Shown: in pieces, positions 52,687 to 60,546 of the stretch
How positions within the stretch are numbered: the stretch's first letter is position 1
How the letters are laid out: the number at the start of each line of letters is the position of its first letter
Origin: Rhizophagus irregularis
Taxonomy: Eukaryota > Glomeromycota > Glomeromycetes > Glomerales > Glomeraceae
NCBI RefSeq assembly: GCF_026210795.1
Contig: NC_089439.1
Coordinates: forward strand, 1,364,001-1,428,000
Length of the DNA stretch: 64,000 bases
Reading direction: 5' to 3'
Position numbers and translations under genes: made by a program
Notes under the pieces: model-generated
Database searches by the model: none
The model's input: the letters and a program-made list of their open reading frames with translations, nothing else
Told to the model about the DNA's origin: nothing

Positions 52687-53150
52687 ATACCCATTGTTCA
52701 ATTACTTATTTTTTCTGATGGGAGCGGGACGGGGTTGGTCTTACTGGCTTTATAGACCTTCTAGGGGCTTACCTGCTAACTTATCTGGTTTGCTATCTTA
52801 CTGCTTCCAACAGATTATTAGACGGAATCCTGATCATATGACAGAACTATGACAGAATGACAGATCTGGGGGTAAAATCAAAACTTTTTTCTGGGGATAC
52901 CCTCTCCCGATTTTTTCTGAAATATCTGTCATATCTGTCATATCTGTCATACCCCTCTGATTCTATCGTATTTTCCTCTCTTTTCCCTTATTTTATCCTT
53001 TTTTAGTATATTGTTATATGACAGATGTTATTGACAGATGGTGACAGATATAGGGGATTCCTGATCTCCCGTAGGGGGGAAGGAGGTACTGCGAGGCCGT
53101 GAGGCCGAGGTGGGTGGAGCAGTAGCGAGACCCACATCCAGCCCGATGAC
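52687..53150 (-). repeat. Right terminal inverted repeat of element 1
   Basis: 464 bp, the reverse complement of 38637-39101 with a few mismatches. It is followed directly by the target duplication ACAAG (53151-53155). Confidence 0.92.
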
Positions 53151-53155
53151 ACAAG

Positions 53156-54153
53156 CAATATCACTAATGCTATTATGTGGTGTAGCTGATGTAATTTGTG
53201 GATTTGCCCAGGGCGTAGTAATTGGTAGAGTATATCCTCTTTGAGCATTCCATCGGTGTAGGTTTACTTACATAAAAAGGAGGTCTCCTGGGAGTAGGAT
53301 TAATAATAACAGGATCTTTATATGAAATTGGGATCTTTCTGTATCAGCATCCGTTAAACTGCCACTGGAACAAGATGTAACAGGACTTGGAGGATGAACA
53401 GGTTTCTCATTTTCTTTACGATTACATTTTAATTGACAAGACTGTACATGTCTTGGTAAATGTCCATGTTGATTGAAGCTCTTCGTACATTTATTAATTG
53501 GACAATTAAAAGGTTTTTGCCATGAAAAATTAGGATGTGAAATTGTTGATTTGATAAGAATATTTCAGTAGTGTTCCGAAAGGGTCAGGTCAAACTAGCC
53601 CATAACCTGCATGAACTCGACCTGACCTGTTAAGTCGGGTTATACCTTTACTTTGACCCAGTGACCCGAATCTTTTTAAACTAAAAATTTCAATTTTTTT
53701 ATATTAAATACAACTTGATGGGTTCTGAGTCAGACCACAATCGGGACTTTTACACTCAGGTCGAGTTCAAATACACCTCAAAACCTGACCCGACTCTACC
53801 CCTTCAAAACACTAAATATATGTTGTAATTGCACAGGACGATGGGGATAATGAATTATTTTCCCTTTTAAACGCGTTATCATGAGTTCTTATATGTCTTG
53901 TCAATTTGTCAGACCAGGAAAATCTTTTGGAACATTTGTTTCAAGTACATTTATAGGGTTTTTCTTCAGTGTGAGTTCAGATATGTCATTTTAAATGTTT
54001 CAGTCTGTTGAATTCACGAGTACAAACTTGACATTTATGAGTTTTAGGATTTCGGGATTTTGTTCCTTGAGACCTATTATTTTGATCACTTACTTTTGAC
54101 ATGATTCTTTCATCTGTTGGACCATTTATTAAATTAGCGAGGTCATTAGACAT
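53156..54153 (-). pseudogene. C2H2 zinc-finger transcription factor gene split by a MITE and by element 1
   Basis: From ATG 54153 (MSNDLANLINGPTDE) the protein carries HKCQVCTREFNRLKHLK and EEKPYKC...CSKRFSWSDKLTRHIRTH, a pair of C2H2 fingers of the Mig1/CreA/Nrg1 kind. After a MITE (53569-53814) a further finger follows (KPFNCPINKCTKSFNQHGHL), then a Pro/Ser-rich tail (EKPVHPPSPVTSCSSGS, ITTPWANPQITSATPHN). Three TGA codons lie in the first fingers at positions where Arg or Trp is usual. Element 1 inserted in the last codons of the ORF. On the far side of the element (38636 downward, minus strand) the frame ends after a few residues at a TAA. Confidence 0.65.
53569..53814. mobile_element. 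246-bp MITE, TAGTGTTYYGAARGGGT termini
   Basis: The ends TAGTGTTCCGAAAGGGTCAG and CTACCCCTTCAAAACACTA are inverted. Subterminal CCTGACC/GGTCAGG motifs repeat. It is inserted in the coding region of the C2H2 gene. The target duplication is not clear. Confidence 0.6.
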
Positions 54154-54407
54154 TATGTAAAAAGAAGATTTTAGGAAAGTAACGGGTTGGAAAGAATTCA
54201 ATGTAAAAAAAAGAGGGTGAATAATTACTCAGAGTTAAGATGTTTTTTTAAAATTTGGAAGATAATATATAAAAAAAATTTTTTTTTTATATTTCATACT
54301 GTAACTTAAATGTGTTATCTTATCTTGAAAACAATTAGTTTATATATTATATATTATGCCTTATATATTAATATATGTGTGTATTGTTATTGTAGATAAA
54401 AGCTTCA

Positions 54408-54562
54408 CCCTATAAAAAAAGTTGATCCGTTTTTTATATCCATCTTTTTTTCATAAAAGGCTCATATTTCCAGAATTAATAATCTTATATCATGGAATTT
54501 ATCAAATTATTTGCATTTTCCATGAATAGATCCATGAAAGGCAGATAAAATTTTTTATAGGG
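54408..54562. mobile_element. 155-bp MITE, same family as 23028-23201
   Basis: The ends are CCCTATAAAAAAAGTTGATC and TTTTTTATAGGG, flanked by TCA on both sides (54405-54407, 54563-54565). It is inverted relative to the other copy. Confidence 0.7.
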
Positions 54563-54593
54563 TCATTGAGTAGTATGAAAACCCCAATTCTGG

Positions 54594-54795
54594 CTCACCT
54601 ACTTATCTCATAATCTAAACCGTTTATTAATATTTTCACCTACTTATATGCTACATATTTTATAACCTAAATCACCTTTTTTATATTTTTACCTACTTAT
54701 CTCATAATCTAAACCGTTTATTAATATTTTCACCTATTTATATCCTACTTATTTCATAATCTAAATCATTTATTAATATTTTCACCTACTTACCC
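54594..54795. repeat. Tandem repeats, about 50-bp unit, at the left end of element 2
   Basis: Five imperfect units of CACCTACTTATMTCATAATC plus an AAACCGTTTATTAATATTTT-type half. They mark the transition from host sequence to element 2 and may belong to its terminal repeat. The right end of element 2 lies outside the window, so this cannot be verified here. Confidence 0.6.
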
Positions 54796-54973
54796 CCAAC
54801 CGAACAAGAAATAGGATTTCAAAGCCAACAGAGCCAAAAAAGGTAAGGAAATATTAACCCATCCAGGAAACCAGCCATGGAGTCAATAGAGCGGAATAGC
54901 AAGGCAAGCAATTTCCCTTATACCGAGAAAAAATGTAATTGAATAAAAGATTCATATATAAAAGGTTTACAAG

Positions 54974-55660
54974 ATGTCACAATACAGACCATCACTAATA
55001 AGACGTATACTAGGTCAGTTTGAACTCAACATAGAAGAATGGGTAAAGGAAATAATGTGGTATTTAGATATAGCATATTTAAAAGCTTTAGATTCCGAAT
55101 TTAGCAAAGAAAGTATGTTAGTATCTGGATTAGAAGAGCTAGTAGAAATATTTGATGAGATGTTAGAAGGTGATGATATATGGATACATCCATCACTTTT
55201 ATCACGAATAAGATATTCTATTCTACCAGATGAGATGGCAATATATGAAAGATTTTCAGATATCATTAAGAACTTCTCAGAGGATAAAGAATTAGCATAT
55301 GCATTATTAGACTTAGTAGAAATATTATCAAAAAAGAAACCTACAACATTCAACATTATAGATTACAATATACAAAGAATATTCACGAATCCTAATGATG
55401 AATATAGAAATGAATTCAGCATCTACCATATTAAAGGAGATGAAGATATGGACGAAGACACAGATGAAGACACAGATGGAGACATAAATGAAGAAGAGCA
55501 GAATGAATTCAATGAATACTACCAAAATCTTGCACCAACCACTGAGAGTCAGCTGGATAGGCTAAAAAATGAGTTGGCTATAACTCTATGTGACGAATGT
55601 CTTATGCCAACAAGAAGTCATGAATGCGATTGCTGGATTTTACAAATAGAGGATTTCTAG
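54974..55660 (+). CDS. Element 2 acidic protein with C-terminal zinc motif (228 aa)
   Basis: An intact ORF from ATG 54974. The N-terminal 150 residues are helical (RRILGQFELNIEEWVKEIMW; LVSGLEELVEIFDEMLEGDD). A (D-E-D-T-D) acidic repeat follows at about 160-175. The C-terminus TLCDECLMPTRSHECDC matches in spacing the ELCRECLMPV...KLCKDC end of the adaptor-like protein in element 1. The shared tail indicates homology of the C-terminal domain across the two elements. The function is unknown. Confidence 0.6.
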   Translation: MSQYRPSLIRRILGQFELNIEEWVKEIMWYLDIAYLKALDSEFSKESMLVSGLEELVEIFDEMLEGDDIWIHPSLLSRIRYSILPDEMAIYERFSDIIKNFSEDKELAYALLDLVEILSKKKPTTFNIIDYNIQRIFTNPNDEYRNEFSIYHIKGDEDMDEDTDEDTDGDINEEEQNEFNEYYQNLAPTTESQLDRLKNELAITLCDECLMPTRSHECDCWILQIEDF

Positions 55661-55680
55661 TTTTCAGTGAAACCATTTTT

Positions 55681-56472
55681 TTACCTCTCGCAATCTGGAA
55701 TAGGTGCATCACAAATAAAATCTCCAAAATCATATGGATTAGAAAACAACTTCTGTAAGAACTTATAAACCATATCAGCATCCAATTCAGTCTTAGTGCC
55801 AAATATATTAACCTTACCAGATTTAGGCCAGATATGTACCCGAATCTTTGAAGTAAAGATTATAGCAATTTTAGAATGAATATCACCTACATCATTCTTA
55901 ATATACTTTATCGGAAAGGGAAGAATCTCACGAATACCATCTATAGATTCTAAAGCATATGCTAAGGTAGAAAGATTAATAAACTTATCACCTCCAATAT
56001 TAATCACAAATTTATAATTGCGCAGGAGAGCCTTATTTTCACCCACAAGTTCTACAGAAGAAAACTCAGGTAGGGAACATTCAGAAAGGTAACGTAAGAA
56101 GATAGCAACAGGATCAAAAGACCCGAAAACTTGTATACTACCAGATTTAGAAAAATAACGAATAGTATGTACAGTATCAGCTAAGATGATAACAAACTCA
56201 ATGCATGCATTAAAAGTGCTACCATCTCCTGTACGTCGCCGTCTATTTAATGGATTGTCAGGTGTACTTCGTCTGCATCGCCTCTCACCTTTTGGTTTAG
56301 ACAAGTACTATTCATAACCCTCAAAAGCTTTATGAATAAAGTTGCTATTAATGGCAATAACATCCTTAGTAGGTTCAAGCTTATGACCAAGCACGGTGTA
56401 ATCAAGCCCTTCAACATTGATCTTAAATTCAGTAACAGTAAGAGATGGTGTAAGTTCACTAAAAGTAAGCAT
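55681..56472 (-). CDS. TBP-like (TATA-box-binding-protein fold) protein, one in-frame TAG
   Basis: Two repeats of the TBP pattern 'F.SG.I...G......' are present: HTIRYFSKSGSIQVFGSFDP with FLRYLSE, and about 100 residues on SKIRVHIWPKSGKVNIFGTK followed by VYKFLQKLF. Eukaryotic and giant-virus TBPs have the same duplicated saddle with FxNGxIxxTG. The ATG at 56472 begins MLTFSELTPSLTVTEFKINV. A TAG at 56310-56308 interrupts the frame, which continues unshifted (YLSKPKGERRCRRSTPDN). A basic linker (NRRRRTGDG) precedes the first repeat. If correct, the element brought its own promoter-recognition factor. The assignment rests on pattern only. Confidence 0.5.
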
Positions 56473-56576
56473 GTCTGGTTTTTTCTATTGATAGAAAAGA
56501 AATGTTCAAATTATTTTATCCTAAGAAAAAATCTAATTAAATAAAACTTCTCTATCAATATCTCATATGAGATACC

Positions 56577-57089
56577 ATGACAAACAATAGCTTACCTTTC
56601 GAACTTTTAGAAAAGATATTCAAAACTTCATATGAAGGTACTTACTCCCGTTGGCATATGCTTTGCAATTATGCATTAGTGTGTCGAAAATGGGCTGTAG
56701 TAGCAAACTCTCTCCTATGGGGTGAAGTAGACCTTTATAACCGCTATAATATGAAGGAGTTCCAAATGTATAAACATCTTACAAAACCAGGAACAGTATG
56801 TGGAAAATATATCAGAAAGCTTAATATGGATGGGGTAAAATTATGGCCCATTTGTATTGTAAAAATGCTACAAGCTTGTCCCAATATCCAGGAACTTAGC
56901 ATAATAGATTATCAATACTATGGTGGAAAAGGTGACGTTAGAGATTTGCTAAGTGAAATCCTGCATATATTACCAAACCTTCAAAAGCTAGATATCAGAT
57001 GTAGTCGATATTTTAAAAATAGAAATGCCATTGAAAAACTCATAGAAACCCGTAAAGACCTAGAAATCAGAGTAACATGGCAAATGTAA
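56577..57089 (+). CDS. F-box protein with leucine-rich repeats (170 aa)
   Basis: An intact ORF from the first ATG. SLPFELLEKIFKTSYEGTYS...LCNYALVCRKWAVVANSLLW is a classical F-box of the expanded Rhizophagus type. Two LRR-like units follow (ACPNIQELSIIDYQYYGGKG; ILPNLQKLDIRCSRYFK). It would act as the substrate receptor of an SCF ligase. It lies divergent from the TBP-like gene with about 100 bp between the starts. It may be a captured host gene, since this family is large in Rhizophagus. Confidence 0.75.
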   Translation: MTNNSLPFELLEKIFKTSYEGTYSRWHMLCNYALVCRKWAVVANSLLWGEVDLYNRYNMKEFQMYKHLTKPGTVCGKYIRKLNMDGVKLWPICIVKMLQACPNIQELSIIDYQYYGGKGDVRDLLSEILHILPNLQKLDIRCSRYFKNRNAIEKLIETRKDLEIRVTWQM

Positions 57090-57104
57090 TATTTGTAAAG
57101 GCTA

Positions 57105-57250
57105 ATCACTGCCAAAAAATTTGGGCACTGCCCTGTTACTGCCCGTCACTGCCGAAAAAATTTGGGCACTACCCTGTTACTGCCCGTCACTGCCGAAAAA
57201 ATTTGGGCACTGCCCTGTCACTGCCTGGTACTGCCCATCATTGCCGCAGA
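57105..57250. repeat. Tandem repeat, about 51-bp unit, three copies
   Basis: CACTGCCRAAAAAATTTGGG plus CACTRCCCTGTTACTGCCCG occurs three times behind the F-box gene. GC content is markedly higher than nearby. The remainder to 57477 shows no gene. Confidence 0.75.
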
Positions 57251-57477
57251 AGTTTGGGAAACACATGGATTTTTCCTAGCAAGATGACGCTTTAACTTAG
57301 AGGGAAAGTCAAAACTTGCTCCACATAGATGACAGGTTAATCTTCCTCGAGAGTGTGAATTTTTTTTAAGTCGATAGTATCCATCTGCAAGGAAGTCACG
57401 TTAGTTTTCCGTTTATGTAGAGAAATTGGAATGGTAATTTTTTTACGTGATGATAGAGGGATGGTCAGTTGCCGATT

Positions 57478-58240
57478 TTAGAAATCTAGAATGACATTAG
57501 CACGATCAATCCAAGGTACACCTAGCAATAAAAAGTCCTTATCACTCTTAACAACCATGAAGTCATCTTCAATTTTTTTAGAGTTCTCCCCATCATATAC
57601 AAGAATACCAAGACCATATACTGTCCCAATAGTATCAGATTTTGTTGCAACACCACTAAGATCAGGAGCATTACTTCTATCAACATCAAGATTTAGGCGC
57701 TTTACAATATTGTTAGATATCAGAGAACTATCAGAACCAGTATCGAAAATTGTCGTAGGAATAACTAAAGATTTTTCACTCTCAGGTGCGACTACTTTGG
57801 TCTTAATAGTGACTACATCACTAGCAGACTTGCAGTTAACAATTCCAATACCTGCTATAGAAGACCATAAGTCATTATTACATATAACATCATCATTTTT
57901 ACGGATTAAATTTGCAGCCATACTATTAGTTACAACCGAAATCATAGGATAAAGGATAGATGTGAAAAGGTCCTTAACATTATCCCAAACTTTTTCACGT
58001 GTTTTTATCGAGGGTTCTCCTTTAAGCTGACTGAGTACTAGTTCTTTATAATTAATGAATTCAGCATTCAGAGCATTGTAAGCAGATATAACAGTCTCTT
58101 TTGGTACAGCATTAACGAAGGATTGAACCAGAAGCTTTAAGAGTTGTATAAAAACCTCAAAGATAATACGCTGCCTTTCAAGTTGTGATTTTTTCTTATC
58201 AGTAGGCTTTTTATCTACACGTTTCCTTTCTGTAGGCTTT
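57478..58240 (-). CDS. Retropepsin-like aspartic protease with helical linker, element 2
   Basis: The last 110 residues are a retropepsin: active site PTTIFDTGSDSSLISN, flap region GVATKSDTIGTVYG, and the C-terminal DFLLLGVPWIDRANVILDF ('LLG.PWI', as in Ty3-type proteases). All key residues are intact. Upstream in the same frame is a helical linker (KKKSQLERQRIIFEVFIQLL; LNAEFINYKELVLSQLKGEP) reaching back to a run of ten A at 58240-58249, where the Gag frame ends. The protease would thus be produced as a Gag fusion through a shift, or the run holds one A too many. Confidence 0.75.
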
Positions 58241-59245
58241 TTTTTTTAATCCATAGCAGGCATGTCCAGAGTCTGAATCACTATCAGAGGAGTCAGAGGA
58301 GTCAGAGGCGTCAGAAGAGTTAGAGGAATCAGAGGAGTCATGTGCATAATTTGTTTTCCTCTTTCCCTTCTTAGATTTTGGACAGGAACTCTTAGTATGA
58401 CCAGATTTTCCACAACTTGAGCATTTCTTTGATTTCTTTGGTTTGCGTGTACCTGAACTTATACCAAATACCTGATTACCACGGTAAATATGGTCAGATG
58501 GTAAATTTTTATTAAGTTCTGTATCAATAAATATTTCAAGATCACTAAGGGTTACTTTACTTATATCGATATCTCTTGGAAGACCTAATTTATATGCTAA
58601 AGCAAGTAATCTCTGAAATGATGTATCATTTTGAGGACTTGAAAATGGACTAGAAGATGGTACTGGTACTGCAGATGGTCTAGCCGTAGTCATAGGAATT
58701 TTAGAATTTATAAGATTCTCAATATCCGCTAAAGTTGGACCCTGATATGTAACTATAGGAGTAGGTGGCATATCTGTCCTGTATTTCTCAACTTCTTCCA
58801 ATTTATTCAGAATAGATGCAACTGAATTTTCTAAACCAATACGTCGCGCATCCAACTTATTTTCACTGGAAAGACCATTTAAAAACTGTTGCCGTACTAA
58901 TTCATTCTGATTTACCTCTGGAAGAGTTGGATATGCAAGTCTAACCATTCTTCGTAATTTAGAATAGAATCGGCTTACAGTATCACTACCCTGAACAATA
59001 GCATTAAATGCAAGCTTAGACTTTTCAGATGTTATAGTAGGGAAGTAATGCTTAAAACGATATATTAATTGTCCAATACGTATTCCAGGAGGCACAATTG
59101 TACCTCCATTATTAGCATTAGGATTATTAACAGCTATATCAGTAGGACGACCCTCGACTATTGACCAATCTTCATCCCATACAGTATGATCAGGTATAAA
59201 ATTAGCACCAGTAATAGTATTAACTGCAGCTGCTTGTCCATGTAA
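58211..59245 (-). CDS. Gag C-terminal capsid part and CCHC zinc knuckle, element 2
   Basis: The frame gives GANFIPDHTVWDEDW, then VPPGIRIGQLIYRFKHYFPT, AFNAIVQGSDTVSRFYSKLR and RQQFLNGLSSENKLDARRIG, collinear with the Gag of element 1 (IKPNQALYWLRTQFPTI; FFRGLSADNIFEAERF). The nucleocapsid-type knuckle CSSCGKSGHTKSSC (C-x2-C-x4-H-x4-C) follows in a lysine-rich context, then a Ser/Asp-rich acidic tail. The formal ORF starts at 59095 without an ATG. The frame is open further upstream and connects to the coiled-coil ORF by a -1 shift near 59250. Confidence 0.75.
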   Translation of the reverse strand, partial: LHGQAAAVNTITGANFIPDHTVWDEDWSIVEGRPTDIAVNNPNANNGGTIVPPGIRIGQLIYRFKHYFPTITSEKSKLAFNAIVQGSDTVSRFYSKLRRMVRLAYPTLPEVNQNELVRQQFLNGLSSENKLDARRIGLENSVASILNKLEEVEKYRTDMPPTPIVTYQGPTLADIENLINSKIPMTTARPSAVPVPSSSPFSSPQNDTSFQRLLALAYKLGLPRDIDISKVTLSDLEIFIDTELNKNLPSDHIYRGNQVFGISSGTRKPKKSKKCSSCGKSGHTKSSCPKSKKGKRKTNYAHDSSDSSNSSDASDSSDSSDSDSDSGHACYGLKKKAYRKETCR

Positions 59246-60546
59246 TACACCAGCCCTCCACGAAATTGATTCGCCGCTACAGCCTGTATAGCGGCATTAT
59301 TCAAAGCATTAAAAGCAGCAAGATTGGCCACGCCAGTATTATCCAGAAGATTTACACATTCCCAATTTTTTCCTTTGATATGTGTTTCATACCAATCTCT
59401 AGCATCATCTTCAAGTAAAGTTTCAAAGATCCCATGAATCCTAACACGAGTCCTAGCATTAGCAGCAGGATCAAGTCCAGCAGACTCACACCATTGCCTG
59501 AATTCTTGAAGCCAAAGTTCTGGATCTTCACCAGATGCTTCTCTAAATTTTTTAGGTGCATATCCTGCCATTATAGGTTGTTGTATTACCGGAGGGTTAT
59601 TTTGTAATGCTAGAATCTGTTGATTCAAATTATTGACCTGATTTTGCAAATTTTGACCATTATTGCGACAGTTTAAAAATTGCCCTCTCCATGCTCGAGC
59701 TTGCTGAATGATACCATTAGCCCGCCTTCTACTTCGCTCCGTTTCAGTATTATAGCGCTGTAATAATCTATGAGCATTTATTCTACTCTCATCACGTTCT
59801 CTCTGGACATTAGCTAGTTGGATTTGACTGTTAGCAAATTGAGCCTGGATGTTAGCCAATTGGATCTGAGTATTTTGTGCAAGGCCTTCCCAATGTTGGT
59901 GATGACGCACTTCATTTGCATATGCATCCTCATAGGTACGTCTTGTTCTCAGTATAGTAGCACGTGTATTATTAAGTTCTAGTCTAAGATATTCTTCACG
60001 GTTATGTGCATCATCTAACAAACCTTCAAGTCTATCCTCCATATTATCTTGATCTTCTATAATATTTCGCAACTCATTAGCATATCGGATAATGGCATCA
60101 AGACTATCATTTGCAGTGTTAAATAAATGATTTATATAAGGGTGTGCTGCTATAGTTGTACGATCAAGGTGAATACGAATACCAGCTACACTATTTGCTA
60201 TAGTTGTCCGATTATTTAAGATTTCTGTAATAGGGTCAGGAGGAATTGCTGCCATGTTTTTCCGTTGTCTATTAGCAAGTTCTTTTATTCGATCTTTGAG
60301 TTGAATATTTAGAGTATCAACTTCAATCAGCTGACGTTCTAATGCTTGAAGCCCTTCCTCCTTTAGTGATGCCATTTCTAATGCTTTCTTAAGCTTTGCA
60401 CGCAACTCAGCATTTTTTTGCCTAAGTTCTTCTATCTCAGATTCATGACCCTCGATTACACCATACAGGTATTTTATATATTGCTCTTGTGATTGCAATG
60501 TATGTGCAAGCTTTGTAATCTGTGTCTTTAACGATGTATCTTCCAT
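59158..60546 (-). CDS. Coiled-coil and N-terminal Gag domain, element 2 (about 460 aa)
   Basis: From ATG 60546 (MEDTSLKTQITKLAHTLQSQ) about 320 residues form a long charged coiled coil. This is followed by NNPPVIQQPIMAGYAPKKFR, then EDPELWLQEFRQWCESAGLD and LLEDDARDWYETHIKGKNWE. The 'EDPELWL..F' and 'DDARDWYE' motifs match the Ty3 Gag of this window (EDPYEWCRLF; EAARDWYEE). The ORF loses the Gag frame after VAANQFRGG. Its ATG lies 13 bp from the integrase ATG on the opposite strand, so the two coding regions overlap head to head. Confidence 0.75.
   Translation of the reverse strand: MEDTSLKTQITKLAHTLQSQEQYIKYLYGVIEGHESEIEELRQKNAELRAKLKKALEMASLKEEGLQALERQLIEVDTLNIQLKDRIKELANRQRKNMAAIPPDPITEILNNRTTIANSVAGIRIHLDRTTIAAHPYINHLFNTANDSLDAIIRYANELRNIIEDQDNMEDRLEGLLDDAHNREEYLRLELNNTRATILRTRRTYEDAYANEVRHHQHWEGLAQNTQIQLANIQAQFANSQIQLANVQRERDESRINAHRLLQRYNTETERSRRRANGIIQQARAWRGQFLNCRNNGQNLQNQVNNLNQQILALQNNPPVIQQPIMAGYAPKKFREASGEDPELWLQEFRQWCESAGLDPAANARTRVRIHGIFETLLEDDARDWYETHIKGKNWECVNLLDNTGVANLAAFNALNNAAIQAVAANQFRGGLVYYMDKQLQLILLLVLILYLIILYGMKIGQ

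Larger units (their letters stand above)
38637..53150. mobile_element. Complete Polinton/Maverick-like element with Gag-protease module (14.5 kb), element 1
   Basis: It is bounded by long terminal inverted repeats (38637-39101 and 52687-53150, outer end GTCATCGGGCTGG) and flanked by the 5-bp duplication ACAAG (38632-38636, 53151-53155). It encodes a DDE integrase with chromodomain, an A32-type ATPase, a B-family DNA polymerase, an SF3-type helicase and small accessory proteins, the gene set that defines Polintons. No double-jelly-roll capsid or adenovirus-type protease was found. Instead it has a coiled-coil/Gag-like/aspartic-protease cassette (40623-43568). Integrase, polymerase, helicase, Gag, adaptor and one F-box gene each contain in-frame stops, so this copy is not autonomous now. 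Confidence 0.85.

Noticed and set aside
38637-53150. Interpretation as an integrated large DNA virus fragment rather than a transposon
   Set aside because: Matching TIRs, a 5-bp target duplication and a DDE integrase define a Polinton-type unit. Virus-like genes are still expected in that group.
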